From: Hetaerina americana
Lineage: Eukaryota; Arthropoda; Insecta; Odonata; Calopterygidae
DNA length: 64,000 bases
Assembly: GCA_022747635.1 (NCBI GenBank)
Contig: JAKTNV010000004.1
Location: 21,769,469-21,833,468 of the forward strand
Direction: 5' to 3'
Shown: one piece after another, positions 1-12,619 of the stretch
How positions within the stretch are numbered: position 1 is the first letter of the stretch
Layout of the letters: each line of letters begins with the position of its first letter
The notes under the pieces: model-generated
Told to the model about the DNA's origin: nothing
The model's database searches: none
The model's input: only the letters and a program-made list of their open reading frames with translations
Position numbers and translations under genes: made by a program

Positions 1-2293
1 GTTATTTATTCGCAACATGAGACGCAGACACAAACTCCCACGCTCTCAGCCATTTAAAATGTATAGGCACATCCATTACTTAAATTCGAAGACTCCCAAG
101 AAAGTAACTTACGTTCCGGCCTAGCGTGGCGGTGGGTAGAGCTAGGACAACCATCTTGGTGCCTAAACGTCCCTACTCTTAGTAAGAACACTGGGGAGCG
201 TGCAGACTTAGTGTGCAGACTGTGATTTGCACACCACCACAGCAATTTTACTTTGCTCACTGCGAGCTGTTAAAATGCGCGCTGCAATAGAAAATCTCGC
301 TAATTGTCAGCGTAGATAAGATGGGAAAAAAGAAATTTTGCAAAATAATTCAAAGGCAGTATTGGCTATTAAAAGGAAAGTAAGAACAAATGGATTGGAC
401 GTGAGGCACAACGTTTAATTTTGGAGCAAATAAAAGGAGAAAATTGACGGAAATATCACAATAGGAAGACCAAAGGAGAAGTGTGTTTGCCAAGTAAAGA
501 GGGGTGTTAGGCAGAAATTCTATTAAGAAGTAAGCTGATTTTGGATAGGAAGAATGGAAGGCTGAAGTCAAACAATCTACGGATTGAGAAGCCAGTGATG
601 ATAACCAATTGCGATGACCAGTTTTGGATAGTCCTTGAGCACTATCATATGAAGTCTTGGACGTCTAAGGCATTTCCACACAAATAATGACCATTTTTCT
701 TGTGCTGCAGGACCTTTTAGCTGTATATCTCTCTTCTCCTACTACTCCGTAAATATCGCGCTGTATGAGGTATAAAATATTATTTTTGCCTTCGTGTTTC
801 TTGCAATACTTGTTTATAACCCACGGACTGCTAATGACTATCGACTATTACGTTCGGAATGATCCGGGAACGTATTGATATTCCATGAATAAATGTCCGT
901 TGCCACAAGTAATCTATCGCGCAGAATTATCTTTTTGACGGTCCCTTAAGACTATTGCTACGGTCGGATAACCAAGAATGATAATGACTGGCTTTAAAAG
1001 TCCCGTGAGGGACTTATTTTTGCCGGGTTCTTCCGACCATAGAATGACCGCCTGGGAAACGTTTTGGTAGAGCATCGTTCACTTAAGATAAAAGGCGTTG
1101 AGGGGATGATTTAATAGCACTCTAATTCCGAAAAAATAGAAGAATGAAATAGCAATGCTATTGATAGTTGGCGAATGCATGTAAAATTTTTAGTTATTCC
1201 AAGAAAGTTACACTGAATAATTTGCTGACCTGGTGATAGTTCTGGAAGAACCATTCGGTCCGCAACGCAGAAAAATTGGTCCACCACAGTAAACCGTACA
1301 TTTTTCACCCCTTCACAATTTCTCTCCCCTCATCCTTATAACGTCCTTTATGGTTTTTTAGCTTCCTTTACTCACACGCACTTGTATTTAACCTAGCCGT
1401 TTGAATGTTCTTCTAAGTGCAAATATAAGCCCCGCAAATACTCATGGTTTGCAATAAAAATATCTCAACAACATTCTCCCCTCACCAATTCCCACGAATG
1501 AAAAACGTCGTTTCACGCTAGCATAATAAAAGGCAGGTCTAAGACTGCGAAGCACCATTGGAACTTCTTCATGAGCCGTAAAAGAGTGAAGGTAATAAAA
1601 AGGGTAAAAGATGAAGGCAGAGTTTGAAGTGGTACGAAATTAAAAGAGTGGCAGCGGCAGTTTCGATGGATCTCATTGCGCCAGAGCAAAAAAATGAGGG
1701 AGGCGAGAGAATGCCTGGAAAAATATATATCTGCGAATACCTGGAAAGTTATATCGTTACAATTGAGACAAAGAGTCTCAGAGTAGGCAAACTTCTTAAT
1801 GAGTGAAAAGGGACTTTGAATGGAATAATATCATTTGCTAATAGTAATCTATTTTAATTGCACCGAACGAGCCCTTTTTCCGTGTAAAATCAAATTTTTG
1901 GCGCCACTTTCTTTGTTGTTTGGTCAAGTGCTGTGTAACAGTGGAAAATTTTTAATGATCAGAAGCTGTGTAATTTTGAATGGAGGCAGGGAGATACAAG
2001 AACCTTCGTAAGTGGTTTATTTTCCTCTAAAATGGGAAGCAGTAGAGATTAAACACTTAGAGTACCCGAGGCAGAAATTCGGAAAAAGAAGCACTGGTGT
2101 TTGAAAGTCAAATGGGATATAATTTCATTACGACTTGGAGAATAAAATTAAAGCTCTGAACTATTGCCACATCTTTTTCTTTTCATTAGGTTTTCAATCC
2201 TCTAATTGGTTTGCAGCAGTCTACCAGTTGGCTGTATTCCCTGTTCTTCGATTCAATTTTCTATAATTCCTTTGGTTACTATATTCCATTATC
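1..2293. other. AT-rich non-coding stretch
   Basis: No reading frame here is longer than chance expectation and none resembles a known protein. The only structure seen is a nested hairpin at 962-1038, listed separately. The sequence is probably intergenic or intronic. Confidence 0.6.
962..1038. repeat. nested stem-loop of unknown function
   Basis: The outer arms GGTCGGA (962-968) and TCCGACC (1032-1038) are perfectly complementary. They enclose an inner 7-bp hairpin AAGTCCC / GGGACTT (998-1004 and 1009-1015) with a GTGA tetraloop. AGAA next to the left outer arm can also pair with TTCT next to the right arm across a small bulge. It could be part of a decayed transposon or simply chance. No RNA family was recognised. 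Confidence 0.3.
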
Positions 2294-2305
2294 TGTGTTA
2301 TGAAT

Positions 2306-2493
2306 TCCAAAGAAACTGCGGGAGATGCCGCAACAGTAACTTTTAACGGAGTCATCCGCTAATGTGCATTTCAATGCAACAATTTCAGAGTGTAAAAATC
2401 ATTCGCCAAGGCGATCCCAGTCAAGGCGAAATCCCAACAATCCCAAAAATCCCAGTCAAGGCGAATGATTTTTACACTCTGAAATTGTTGCAT
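2306..2493. mobile_element. 188-bp non-autonomous insertion with 12-bp flanking direct repeat
   Basis: The 12-mer TGTGTTATGAAT occurs at 2294-2305 and again at 2494-2505, exactly 200 bp apart, as expected for a target-site duplication around a 188-bp insert. The insert carries a 36-bp perfect inverted repeat near its right side (2372-2407 and 2460-2495) separated by 52 bp. Inside that spacer ATCCCAGTCAAGGCGAA occurs at 2414-2430 and again straddling the right arm at 2449-2465. Its left half (2309-2403) is a diverged copy of 17232-17324. It has no coding capacity. A variable-length duplication fits a retroposed or fold-back element, but the class is uncertain. Confidence 0.55.
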
Positions 2494-2495
2494 TG
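2372..2495. repeat. 36-bp perfect inverted repeat
   Basis: Arms 2372-2407 and 2460-2495 are perfect reverse complements over 36 bp with a 52-bp spacer. The right arm is an inverted copy of the end of the dispersed repeat described at 2309-2403. Its last two bases overlap the right-hand 12-bp direct repeat. Confidence 0.8.
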
Positions 2496-2505
2496 TGTTA
2501 TGAAT

Positions 2506-5500
2506 CTTTCTAAAGTGGAGGGGAGAGTCTTCCTCGACATCTCTTCTCCTCGATCATTCTCTTAACAATCAAAATTGTCTTAATCACGCTCCAACTAGGT
2601 AGAATATGTCCTATCAGTGTTTTCCTCCTTTTTCTTTCATTTCTCCACGTGAGATTACTGTTCATCTTTCCTCTAAAATACGTACTTATTCATTTGTTAT
2701 ATCGCCTTCCCAAGTGATATTGACGATACTCCCATAGCGGCATTCATTGACACTTTACCACATCTGACTTCAATGAAATACATATCTACCCTAATTCGGA
2801 CAAATTTAAATATTTTCACTTAACTGTCACGATTTAAATATCAGAGAAACAAGATAAAATGGCAAGGATAAAGATTTACATTATGGTAGAATGAAACCTG
2901 TTAAAACAGAATTTTTACAAATACTGCATAAAAATTTGTACAGGTCTCCGATTACCCTTTCACCCTAATTCCTGGACTTCAATGGGAAAATTCCTATGGT
3001 ATAATATTAACACATTAAACCCAAGGAAATCACAAAACCACGGACACTCAATGGGAAAGTCGAAATTGACCAATATTTACAGTGTTTTCTGAATAATTTC
3101 GTCGCATGCGTATATGCCATTTCTGCAGGACATTAGCTCCAAATACCATGAGACTTACGAAAACCAATAGAATGAAGACGGTTACATGAAAATCACTTTC
3201 GAGAGTCCTTTTTGGGAATCCAGTGAGCGTAAAAATGCGAACATTCATTTCAGAAATCGGCTCCGTTTTTGCATGAGCAGGAGGAACTGGAGATAATTGA
3301 AGCGATCAAAAGTTCGCGAAACATGCGTGTATATCAAGGCAAAGCGTAAGGAAAGGAGAAGGCGGGGCTCGAAAGAAAAAGAGAAGGTAGACTAAGATGG
3401 ATCAGAAAAGAAAATATGAGAAACGCCCACTTCCACTGAAAAATTATTAGCACGCCGCGCATGAGGAATCGGACTGATGTGATTGGTAGAAGGGAGTCTG
3501 AAAAAAAACGGGAAACCAAATCACTGGGATTCGGTGAAGCCTACGGAAGGAAAAATCAATGAGCCTTGACGTCTGCTGGTGGCACTCCATGCGACTTAAT
3601 TTCTTACCCCTACATTTTTACTCAACCTTACGCTCATTAAGAAGATTTCAAGGGTTGAGGTAACTTCTTAGAATCCAAAAGATGCGTTTTGCAGCTTCAG
3701 AATAGTCCTTGAAAGGACGATTTAATTATCATGAGCAAAGGAACTCATGCATCATCAGTCCTAATTATTTTTTAATGAACAACACGTATTTGATTTTAAT
3801 AGTTGGTTAAATATTTGCAGGCTCACTTGATGGATAATGACAGTTTATTTCAATTAAGAAGGGACAAATTAACTGAATGAGAAACAATTATTTATCATTC
3901 CGACCATTATCTACGTATATTCAAGTAAGTTCTACCTGAAACATGTAAGAGCCTTGTAACGTGAATATTTCACTCCTTTTCATATTTGATATTCAGAATT
4001 AAAATGACAAGCACATTAGGTGTAATTAATAGTTGATAGTGGAAATATTAGTCGACATGTAGCAACTTCAGTTATTATTAGCGAAAAAGATTCCTTTTAT
4101 TTCCATTTCCTTACAATGTTGCCGCATATAATTTAACGGCATTGACAAATATACTAAAGCAAAATTGATTTTCAAATTAATGGATGACATTTATATTCCT
4201 ATGCTATAAAAACTAATCAGCTATCGAAATGTTTGTAAATAGAAAGACGGCAAAAATCTCTAAAAATGTCCTTTTCACTACAGTATAAGAAGCACATAGG
4301 CACGTACATAGAATGTTCACATGCATTATGCGCGATCATATTCTAGGAAAATTATTAAAGCAATGAAGGCTGTATACTAAAGAAACCTTCCATATCGTAA
4401 TACATCATGACATGTTTTAAAAAGCATACATAAGAAACCTATAACCGTAGCTTCGAATGTCATAAATATTAGTATTTTAGGCTAATTCGTTTTCTATGTC
4501 TTCACGACCGTAGGTGAGTTAATTTTAAATTCATACATATTACTACTTTCAAATATTGAATGCTAATAAATGAATTGAATGCTAACTTAATTAGATATGC
4601 TCCGGAAAACGCAAATTCGTCTAGAAAGAAGAAAACTATTCCACAAAACGGATAATTTTAAGAACACTAAGCAGTCAAAAACAAAAATTCAAAATTGAAT
4701 AGAAAACTCATAAGGATATCATAAGAAAAATACGCACTCTATGGGTTCCTATTGCCACATTAATTTTTCCGCATGGGCGACGACTGCCGTCACAAATATA
4801 TAAGGAAGATAATCCACGGAAAAAGGTAATTCGTCTTGACTGTGACAGGAACCAGAAACCCCACTTCAAGGTTGAGTGAAACATGTTAGCCCTTATGACA
4901 GGCTAAGTTTCTCTTTTCATTCCCTATATCTCCATAGCACAGGGAGCAACGATCACCGTAATAATTGATAACTCTTGCCCGATTTAATACTACAGGCAGT
5001 AATGTCACTTCATATAAATATTAATTACTTACCGGGATACGTTCCGATCGATATGACTTAATATATTTCTGAAACAACTATCTTTAACCATGAGGTTCCA
5101 TTCCATTGGAAACGCTTAGGGAAATTCAACTGGGGTCAAATGAGTCAGGGAAATAAGTTACCAACACATAATCGATTGGAAGGGATTATCCCTGAGCGAT
5201 TGAAAAACATTTTATGCATGAGCCTAAATAAAATAATGGAGTGAGCATCAATTTGCGAGAGACTTCATGTTACTTTTTATTTTGTTTTCTTTGGTTTTCA
5301 GAGGACTTGTTTTCAGAGGTTGCATTAGATTTATTTCCAATCCTTCTATTCTAAATGCTTACGAGGAGATCAGCCAATGAATACTCAAAGAGAAAGAAAA
5401 TTTTCTCACAGTTGTCTTCCTTTGATTTCAAAATTAGGGAAACGAGACAACTGGACCACATTTATCCGCATACACTGCTTCTCACGCTTGCTTGAACTGA

Positions 5501-5600
5501 GCGAATTAGCGGGCGTGCGTAGCTCGGCTATCAATATCGCGCTTGTGTCCTATACACCACGGTCTTCCAAAGCTCGCCATTAGCAGTGGGATCATACTGA
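2506..5600. other. AT-rich non-coding stretch
   Basis: Only short frames of about 60-70 codons occur and none resembles a known protein. No RNA gene or transposon terminus was recognised. Confidence 0.6.
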
Positions 5601-5609
5601 ACCTCAAAT

Positions 5610-6110
5610 CCTCTACTCTGAGGGAAACGTAGCTATTACTGTCTTGATATTTTTTTCAACCGCGAATGTGTCCGTGGGGAGTGAGCTGAGAGTAGACTGG
5701 AGGGTCTCCTTCAAATGGAAGCCCGGGACTTCCATCATCGTGTGCGAACGTTCTTCGCTTCCTCTTCCTCCCACGCCTCCCTCCTCCTCCACCCAGAAAC
5801 TTCCGCTCAACTTCCCTCTCCCTTGCAATCTGCAGCCCTCCGCCCCTCTCCCACGCCAAGGAGCCACCTCTCCGGTTCCCATGGCAACCGGCCGGAGCGA
5901 GCCGGGAGGGAGAGGGGGAGAGAAAAGGGAGGCAGCGGATGGAAGGGGCGAGGTGGAGGAGAGGAGATGCTTTGGCGAGAAAGAGCCAAAGCACGTCGCG
6001 GTCCCAGGACTTCCTCGAGCGAGTTTTTTCTTCCCCTCGCCCCACCCCCACACCCTCACGCATGGACCAACTTGAGGGACTTCGACCGAGGAGCTTAATC
6101 GATAAATTAA
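5610..6110. promoter_or_regulatory. GC-rich, CpG-containing island
   Basis: Base composition changes abruptly from the AT-rich flanks. The left part (about 5740-5870) is pyrimidine-rich on the + strand and the right part (about 5890-5960) is purine-rich, with a symmetric X-box palindrome at the switch. Long overlapping frames on both strands are low-complexity (Ser/Pro/Arg/Gly) and reflect composition, not coding. A promoter or enhancer is plausible but no transcript evidence can be read from the sequence. Confidence 0.4.
5875..5888. promoter_or_regulatory. RFX-type X-box motif
   Basis: GTTCCCATGGCAAC matches the RFX X-box consensus GTTNCCATGGNAAC at every fixed position, in a nearly palindromic 20-bp context (CCGGTTCCCATGGCAACCGG, 5873-5892). 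In animals RFX factors bind such sites upstream of ciliary genes. The location in a CpG-containing island supports regulatory function, but no adjacent ciliary gene is visible. Confidence 0.5.
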
Positions 6111-7950
6111 TGACAAACTACTTGGGACTTTCTTCCGTAGTCCGCGTTCTTATCACGAAAAGGAAAAGTGGATATTAGGAAACGATGTGGGTTATTTTAT
6201 TCGAACTTAAAAATAGCCGAATGAAGAGTTAAAAGGGGGTGGGTGATTTGGCCAAGGTTTCATTCTACTTCCGCGTTATTCCCATCTCACAGATTGTTCT
6301 GACCGTAAGTATTGCCTGCAATGCTTATGCTTGTATGTACATGGCGGCCAAAACGCAACATATAACTTCGTCCTGAAGATAACTCGACGACTGGGGTAGA
6401 AACCTGCTGCCAACAAAACAACTGACGTGAAGAAAAGTTCCCGGAAGTAGAATGAAGCCTTCTATAATGAGAAGCCATGGAAGTATTCAGGGTAAGATAT
6501 TGCTCTTTTTGATTGATACACTGTGAATGACTTGAGGGATATTACTTAAAGAGACTTATAAGATTTCTGCTGTATTTCAACTCAGACTATTGCCACACTA
6601 TGTTATTATGTTAGTGGGTTCGGTTTTATAAATACATGCATTCATTTTTGAATTGATGCCTATGTATGCATGTGAAAATATTTACGGAATGACAATGAGG
6701 CTGGTTGATAGTGATTTATTAAAAGATAGGTTTACGGAGAAGGAATATGCTTGGGCAGCTGCAAATCGTCATAAACGAACCTTCGAGGTTGTCATCTACA
6801 ACAAACCTAAGAATAGATCAACAATAACTCCGCCCCATTTTCAACTTACACGCAATAATAAATGAATAAACCAACCTCGAGACGAAGGACGAGATTTCAA
6901 GAATAATCATTTTTAGCATCCATAAATTCCAGGGTGTTGCCTAATGGCCTCTTCACACCGCTCCTGAAAGAACCCATTCTCGGGAGATTGCCTTCCTCTT
7001 CCGTAGCAAGGGAATTTTTTCCCCGTTCGTTTACTCTAATAATTCCCACTCCCTCTTTCTCTCGTTTTCTCTTCGCCTGTGGAAAATTGGGCCCAGCACC
7101 GGACAAGATCCGGATGTAACATTAATTACGGAGTGTTTTACAATCTCATCAACAACGTGAAAATTAAGTCAATTATCTCGAACAATTGGACGAGTCGAGA
7201 CGAACCTAATAATCCAAGCTTGGAAGAGAATTCTACCTGTTATTTTTTTATGATTGATGCAGACGAAATTATGGTGCTTTGAGCGAAATAAATCACATGG
7301 AAAGAGCATCGCTTTAAGAATGCGAGACACGCTGTGATAATTGTATCATTTTAACCATTCTCTCCTTGCCATCTAAAATTTTTTGGCGAACTATTTACAT
7401 GTTCTTGAACGTTCACGCTAGAACTAGATAATAGCTCACTAAACACTGAAAAAGTATAAAAATCTGCAAATATTTTCGGCAAAAAGGAAAAGTGAATATA
7501 TTATTTCAATCATGGCATTGACCGATTCAAAAACTCCAGTTGCAAAACATTACTCAGGTGCTTTGAAAAGCTTATTCACTGCCTAGCTCAATTCACTCGG
7601 TGATTGAGTGCAGATAGGTCGGTTTTTCATAGCCAGGGTAACTCATCGATCAGCCACCCGGAGGGCGAAAGTGCCTACCGAGTAAATCATACCGACTCAA
7701 GATTGCAGGAGGGTTAGGCTTATCTGGCGAATAAAGCACGAGTCGATAAAAGCAAGGCTCGGATTTATCCGACAAAATATTTACCTGTGATAAACTACCC
7801 GCCGGATTAAGCTGAGTATCGCCTTATAAATAACGGATAAAGAGATATAATGCCTTTAGATATACTCTCTACATTTTCCGATATTTGTGGAAGTGCAGCT
7901 TGTCTACATCAAAAAAGAAGCCGGAGATCAGGAAAGTCGAATCCCTGAAG
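6111..7950. other. AT-rich non-coding stretch
   Basis: No convincing coding frame was found. A slightly GC-richer patch lies at about 7600-7830 with short self-complementary runs but no recognisable RNA family. Confidence 0.55.
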
Positions 7951-7979
7951 GGAAACCTAAATACATTACCCATTGGAGG

Positions 7980-8330
7980 TGGAGTGTACAGAGAGAGAGA
8001 GGGGGGGGGGTTATTCGCGTCCGACATGGAAACACCACCCGGCACGCAGAGAGAACTTCACAACGCTAAGGCTGGAGTGAGGGAGAGAAAGGGGAGGGGG
8101 AAGGAAGTGTGAAAGGGAAGAGAAGGCGCCACGAAGACAAAGGGTGAAACAAACGACTCGGAAGTTTCTTCACGAGGAAAAAAAGTGAGCGCCGCTAGTC
8201 GCTCGTTGTGCGGGGGAGGTGGGCGGGCGGAGGAGGCTCGGGTCAGGGAGGGGTGGAGGCGGGAGGAGGAAGCCCTCTTTGCCGCGGGGGCAATTTCGAA
8301 GCATCAAATTTAGCGATGTCGCACCGTGAT
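7980..8330. promoter_or_regulatory. purine-rich GC island with G10 tract and G-quadruplex motif
   Basis: The + strand is strongly G/A-rich. It has a GA run followed by ten consecutive G at 8001-8010. GGG tracts at 8240-8242, 8246-8248, 8250-8253 and 8261-8263 have loops of 3, 1 and 7, fitting the usual G-quadruplex pattern. Frames across it are low-complexity. Regulatory meaning is inferred from composition only. Confidence 0.35.
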
Positions 8331-11300
8331 GTCGAGAAGCCAAGCAATGGGAAACATCGCAAGGGCTCCCATGCGATGTCTGCGATAGCATTCCAAATTA
8401 GTTCCTTACAGTCGCGATAAAAAAATAACATCAATTTTGATGAAGGACCCTTGAGTAATCTCTTTATCATTTCAACTCAGTCCGAATTTTTAGTCCATGG
8501 AGAAATGAATATATTGAAAATACAAAAGTGTTCAGCCCTATTGAAGATGGGAGGCGTGAAAAATACATCCGTTTTAGTTTCTATATCGAGATTTTCAAAG
8601 ATCGACGCTTAAGTTACATTCTACTTAAAATATGTGGATATTTGAATTAAAATATTTAATACGCTGTTTAAAATCTGAACATGACCTATTTCCATGCGAG
8701 ATGTAGAACCTGAAGAAAACTGCTGAAAGATAACGTGTTTATACACTCGAGCAGGATGGATAACGGAAGAGGATTTTGCCAAAAAAATTCAAAAGAGCCC
8801 CACGACTGAGTTGGAAAGCTTCACGTCGACAAGTTGAGTGTACGGAGCTCCAACAGATTCACCGCTGCGGATTTTAAACATTGTTCCCAGCCTTTCGACT
8901 GGTTTTGGGATTACAAACTTGTTGGATATAATTGTATAATTTTTTTAATTACTTGCGTTATTTATTCCAAAGTTGTATTCAATTTGTAAGGCATGATAAG
9001 AGCTTTTCATAGAGTACTTGTTCAGTAGCGTCTGCAAAACGGTCCACGAGATGTGCGGTTTTAGATGATGAGAGAGAATTAAAACTGTCATGAATTTTAC
9101 CATGCGCACTATTTAGAACTCTCTTTGAGTCCTTGATATCGCAGGTACGTATGTCTTACCTATCGAACGATGTCGTTTATTTTTCAAGCAACGATAAATG
9201 CGGAGCACTATGAACAAACCTACCTAAGGCATAATTCTGACACCCTCCCTCCCATATATGTGCCCAAATGCAAGACGTTTCACGTTCCATTAATTTCCCA
9301 AATAATTTTTTCGATCATTTATTCCAATGAGAGGGGTCCTTCCTTTGTACCCACGCTTTGATGTACCACTAGGACACATGAAAAACATGACCCGAGAAGA
9401 ATTCAGTCAGTACTCTGTCGCTCTCTCTCCTTCTATCTCGCTCTGACGGCTTTTAAACTTCGTATTCGGGAACACGAGCGCCGAGTTTGACGCCGCCAAC
9501 TCGAATGCATGGGATTAGCGACTGAGCTCCCCGGTGAGAGAATAAGAGATAAGGCTTACCTATGGAAAATGTGTCCTGGTCGTTTATTTTTTTCGCTACG
9601 GGACCCTTATTTGCTTCGGCACGTTTTTCCTTTTGCGTTTGCCTTTCCACAATGGTGTGTCGGCGCCGTCTTCCGCCTCTTCTTTCTTTTACGGGCCTCC
9701 GGTTGTGTGGAGCTTTCCTCGCGACGACAAGCACAGATCCGTCCGCCCGCGGGAGCATACTCTCAAAAGAAATTTTTAGCTGTTTCTATACCCAGTGTTT
9801 ACTCACTTCCTCTGGAAATGCTCTTGTACACAGTGATTCGGGGAAAATTTTTTGCTTGGAAATACAGCCTACGATTCACAGAAAAATTCGCTCTTTATAA
9901 CAATTCCAAGGGGCTAAGAGGCAGCGCCAGAGTAGTATTACAATTACGCTTGACTTCTTGAGCATTCATGATGGAAATAAACGTACAAGTACGCGCACAA
10001 ACACTCAACAGGCCATCACTATTGAGAGAGGATGAGAAAAAATACTTTATTTTACTTCATTTTAAGAAGCTTCTTTTACTTACATTCCCCATACTACCCC
10101 GATCTTGCTCAATACTTCCGGCTCTGTCACAGTTAAGCATTGCATCATGCAAGGTATTTTGCTCCCAACATTTGGAATATTCATTATCTTGAGAGTCTTG
10201 TGGTCTTCGACTGAGTTCAAGCAGGAATATTTCAACCCATTTAATCCTCTCATATTCATGTGAGGGCCAATCGGCCCTCCTTCTTTCTCATAACGTCACT
10301 AAACCAACGCAGCACATTTCCTCCATGCTTGTCTGTGAATATGTTCTCTAGGTTTCTCCAGATACTTATAAAAGTTATCTTGTGCATTCATAGTTACCGC
10401 TATCTAACTTACTGGATATGTCCACAGAGTTTATTAGAGCCTATCATTAGGTTTATTATCACTAAGCTTGAAAAATGAGGTTCACTGTTGTCTTGCCTCC
10501 AAACTATCATAAATCAATGTTATGGCAAATAAAGTCCTAGAATGCATACTGCAAACTACGACCATATTCCTAGACCAAAAAAAGCTCGAATACTTCAAGA
10601 AATATCTGTATATTTATTTAAAGTTCAACAAGAACATAGAGGAGTCGTAAAGAGGGTAAACCCGAAGTAAACGTAAGAGGGTATAGCACAAATAATGCAG
10701 GAAGGGAAAACTTCCGATTCTCAAACAGTAGACTTTCGAGGTAGCTTAGAGCGGCATCAGATGCAAGTGCTCATCCAACATGCTATTATCTCATGCGAAT
10801 TAAGATCTGGTTCATCAGAAACATTGTTGGTAGTATTGATTTATTCAGTGAACTACGTATGCGAGAAAGTAGTTCGAAGTATTCTTGTTATGATCCTTTG
10901 ATGGTGTGATAAGGAAGCTATGACACGGAATTTGATGTTGAGCCATACACCCTGTAAATGGATATACGCAGGCAGAAAGTTGACAGTAGATAGCAGCAAA
11001 CATTGAGCCCACTAACACTCAGTAATCCGACGATATTTACGAAAAGATATACATTAGCAGGTTCCAATAGCAAGTACAGACAAGCCTTAAAGGGGAATTT
11101 TCAAATACAAAAAAAACAAAGTAAGTTGGAAATCATTAAATTTGAAAATAAACGCCCTAATATAGAGACCGTAAGGCAACTTGTGGTTAATATTTTTATG
11201 TTCGGCGGGACAGCAAGTCTGCAGGATTAATGTCGTCGGAAATTAAAGTATTATTTCGAATTTTACTAAACCCAAAATTCCTGCCCCCATTGGATTCACC

Positions 11301-12100
11301 CAGGGCTCATTATTACAAGCTTTTAAAATGTTTTGATGCTTCAAACAAGGTTCTCTTGCATAAAATTCCAAATAAAATCAAATTTGGATAGTAGAAACGA
11401 GTGTATTGACGACGAGAACTGGACGCCATATTCACAGATTCAAATTTTTAAAGGATCGTAGCGTCTCGTCGTCTTTTTTACGCAGCTTACTCATATATTT
11501 TTTGGTCCTTTGATGCACTCAAATACGGTTTTGAGCATGATAAAAAAAATCGTTTTTATACTTACGTGGGATTTTGTAATAGCTTTCGCGGTCCACCTAA
11601 AACTCATCTTTGACCAATACAGTATCGCCAAAAGAAAGGGAAAGCCGGTGAGCGTAGATGTTTAGAAAACTCAGGTGTAAAACTGGGAAACAAACTAAAT
11701 TCCACATATTTTTTTGACTCGGTCGTCGGCCAACAGTGCTTGAGGACCAACCAAGCTCTCAATTCTAAATTATGAAGCAAGGATCGATTGCGACTCGAAA
11801 ACAAACTTTGGAAAATTTTGGCATTAATAGCGCCCATGAAACTATGGATGCACATTCATATTTTATTTAGCGAGAACCGCCTACCCTTTTTCTGGTGACC
11901 TGCTTACAGCTCATTCGATCCAAGCGAAATAAAACTTGCGTCCAGGCATTCATTCCACTAGAATGCTTTCAACTCGTAATGGAAGAGAAGTCATAGCGGT
12001 AACCGTATGTGAGACGAGGGATGCTTTTATCCACGAAGACTGACAGATATTTGAATTCATGCTTCCTCGATGAAAATGCCTGCTTAGTCTCCGGTCTATA
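8331..12100. other. mostly AT-rich non-coding stretch
   Basis: A moderately GC patch at about 9430-9760 gives overlapping frames of 100-150 codons on both strands, none resembling a known domain. The rest is AT-rich. No RNA gene or mobile element terminus was recognised. Confidence 0.5.
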
Positions 12101-12129
12101 CACGCGAGCACTGTGGGGAGCCAATCTTC

Positions 12130-12600
12130 AGTGGCGCCGTTGAAGATCGTTCCCTTTGTGCTCAATCGAGGAGAAGGTAGGAGAAGGCGATGGGGAGAGG
12201 GACAGGAAGCGTGGCGCGGAAACCTCAAAGACCGTTTTTTTTATATCCTCCGTCCACCTCAACTCCCTCCCCCTCTCCTAACAACCCCTGAGAGGATTTA
12301 AGCTCCGAGAGATCTCCTCCCCCTACCGTTCACTCTCTCTCCCTCCCTCCCTTTCCCTCTCCTTCCCTCAGGCGACAAACGGCCCAGTTAAAGATATATG
12401 AGGATGAGGAGAGGAGAAAGGGAGTTCTTTTTTATTCTGACGGATTGGACAAAGTGGGGACCAAAGGGTCGGGATGGATGGGGAGATGAGACAAAAATGG
12501 GAAGGCGGTGGTGGAGCAACGGGGGCGTGGGAGGAAGGAGGGATGCGGATTGCTTCTAAGAGTAATCGGCAGTCTGGAAGCGGGAGGCGTAGGCAGCGGT
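12130..12600. other. purine-rich GC island
   Basis: Most of the block is G/A-rich on the + strand (12170-12230 and 12400-12600), with a C/T-rich section at about 12250-12370 that makes an internal polypurine/polypyrimidine mirror-like switch. No coding signal. It could be a regulatory island or a low-complexity expansion. Confidence 0.35.
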
Positions 12601-12619
12601 AATTATATCGATCTCCTCG

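Noticed and set aside
5613..6116. 167-codon minus frame and overlapping + frames
   Set aside because: Five overlapping frames on both strands in one GC island show that openness comes from base composition.
9509..9961. 150-codon + frame
   Set aside because: Moderately GC region with opposing open frames. No domain and no supporting splice sites were seen.
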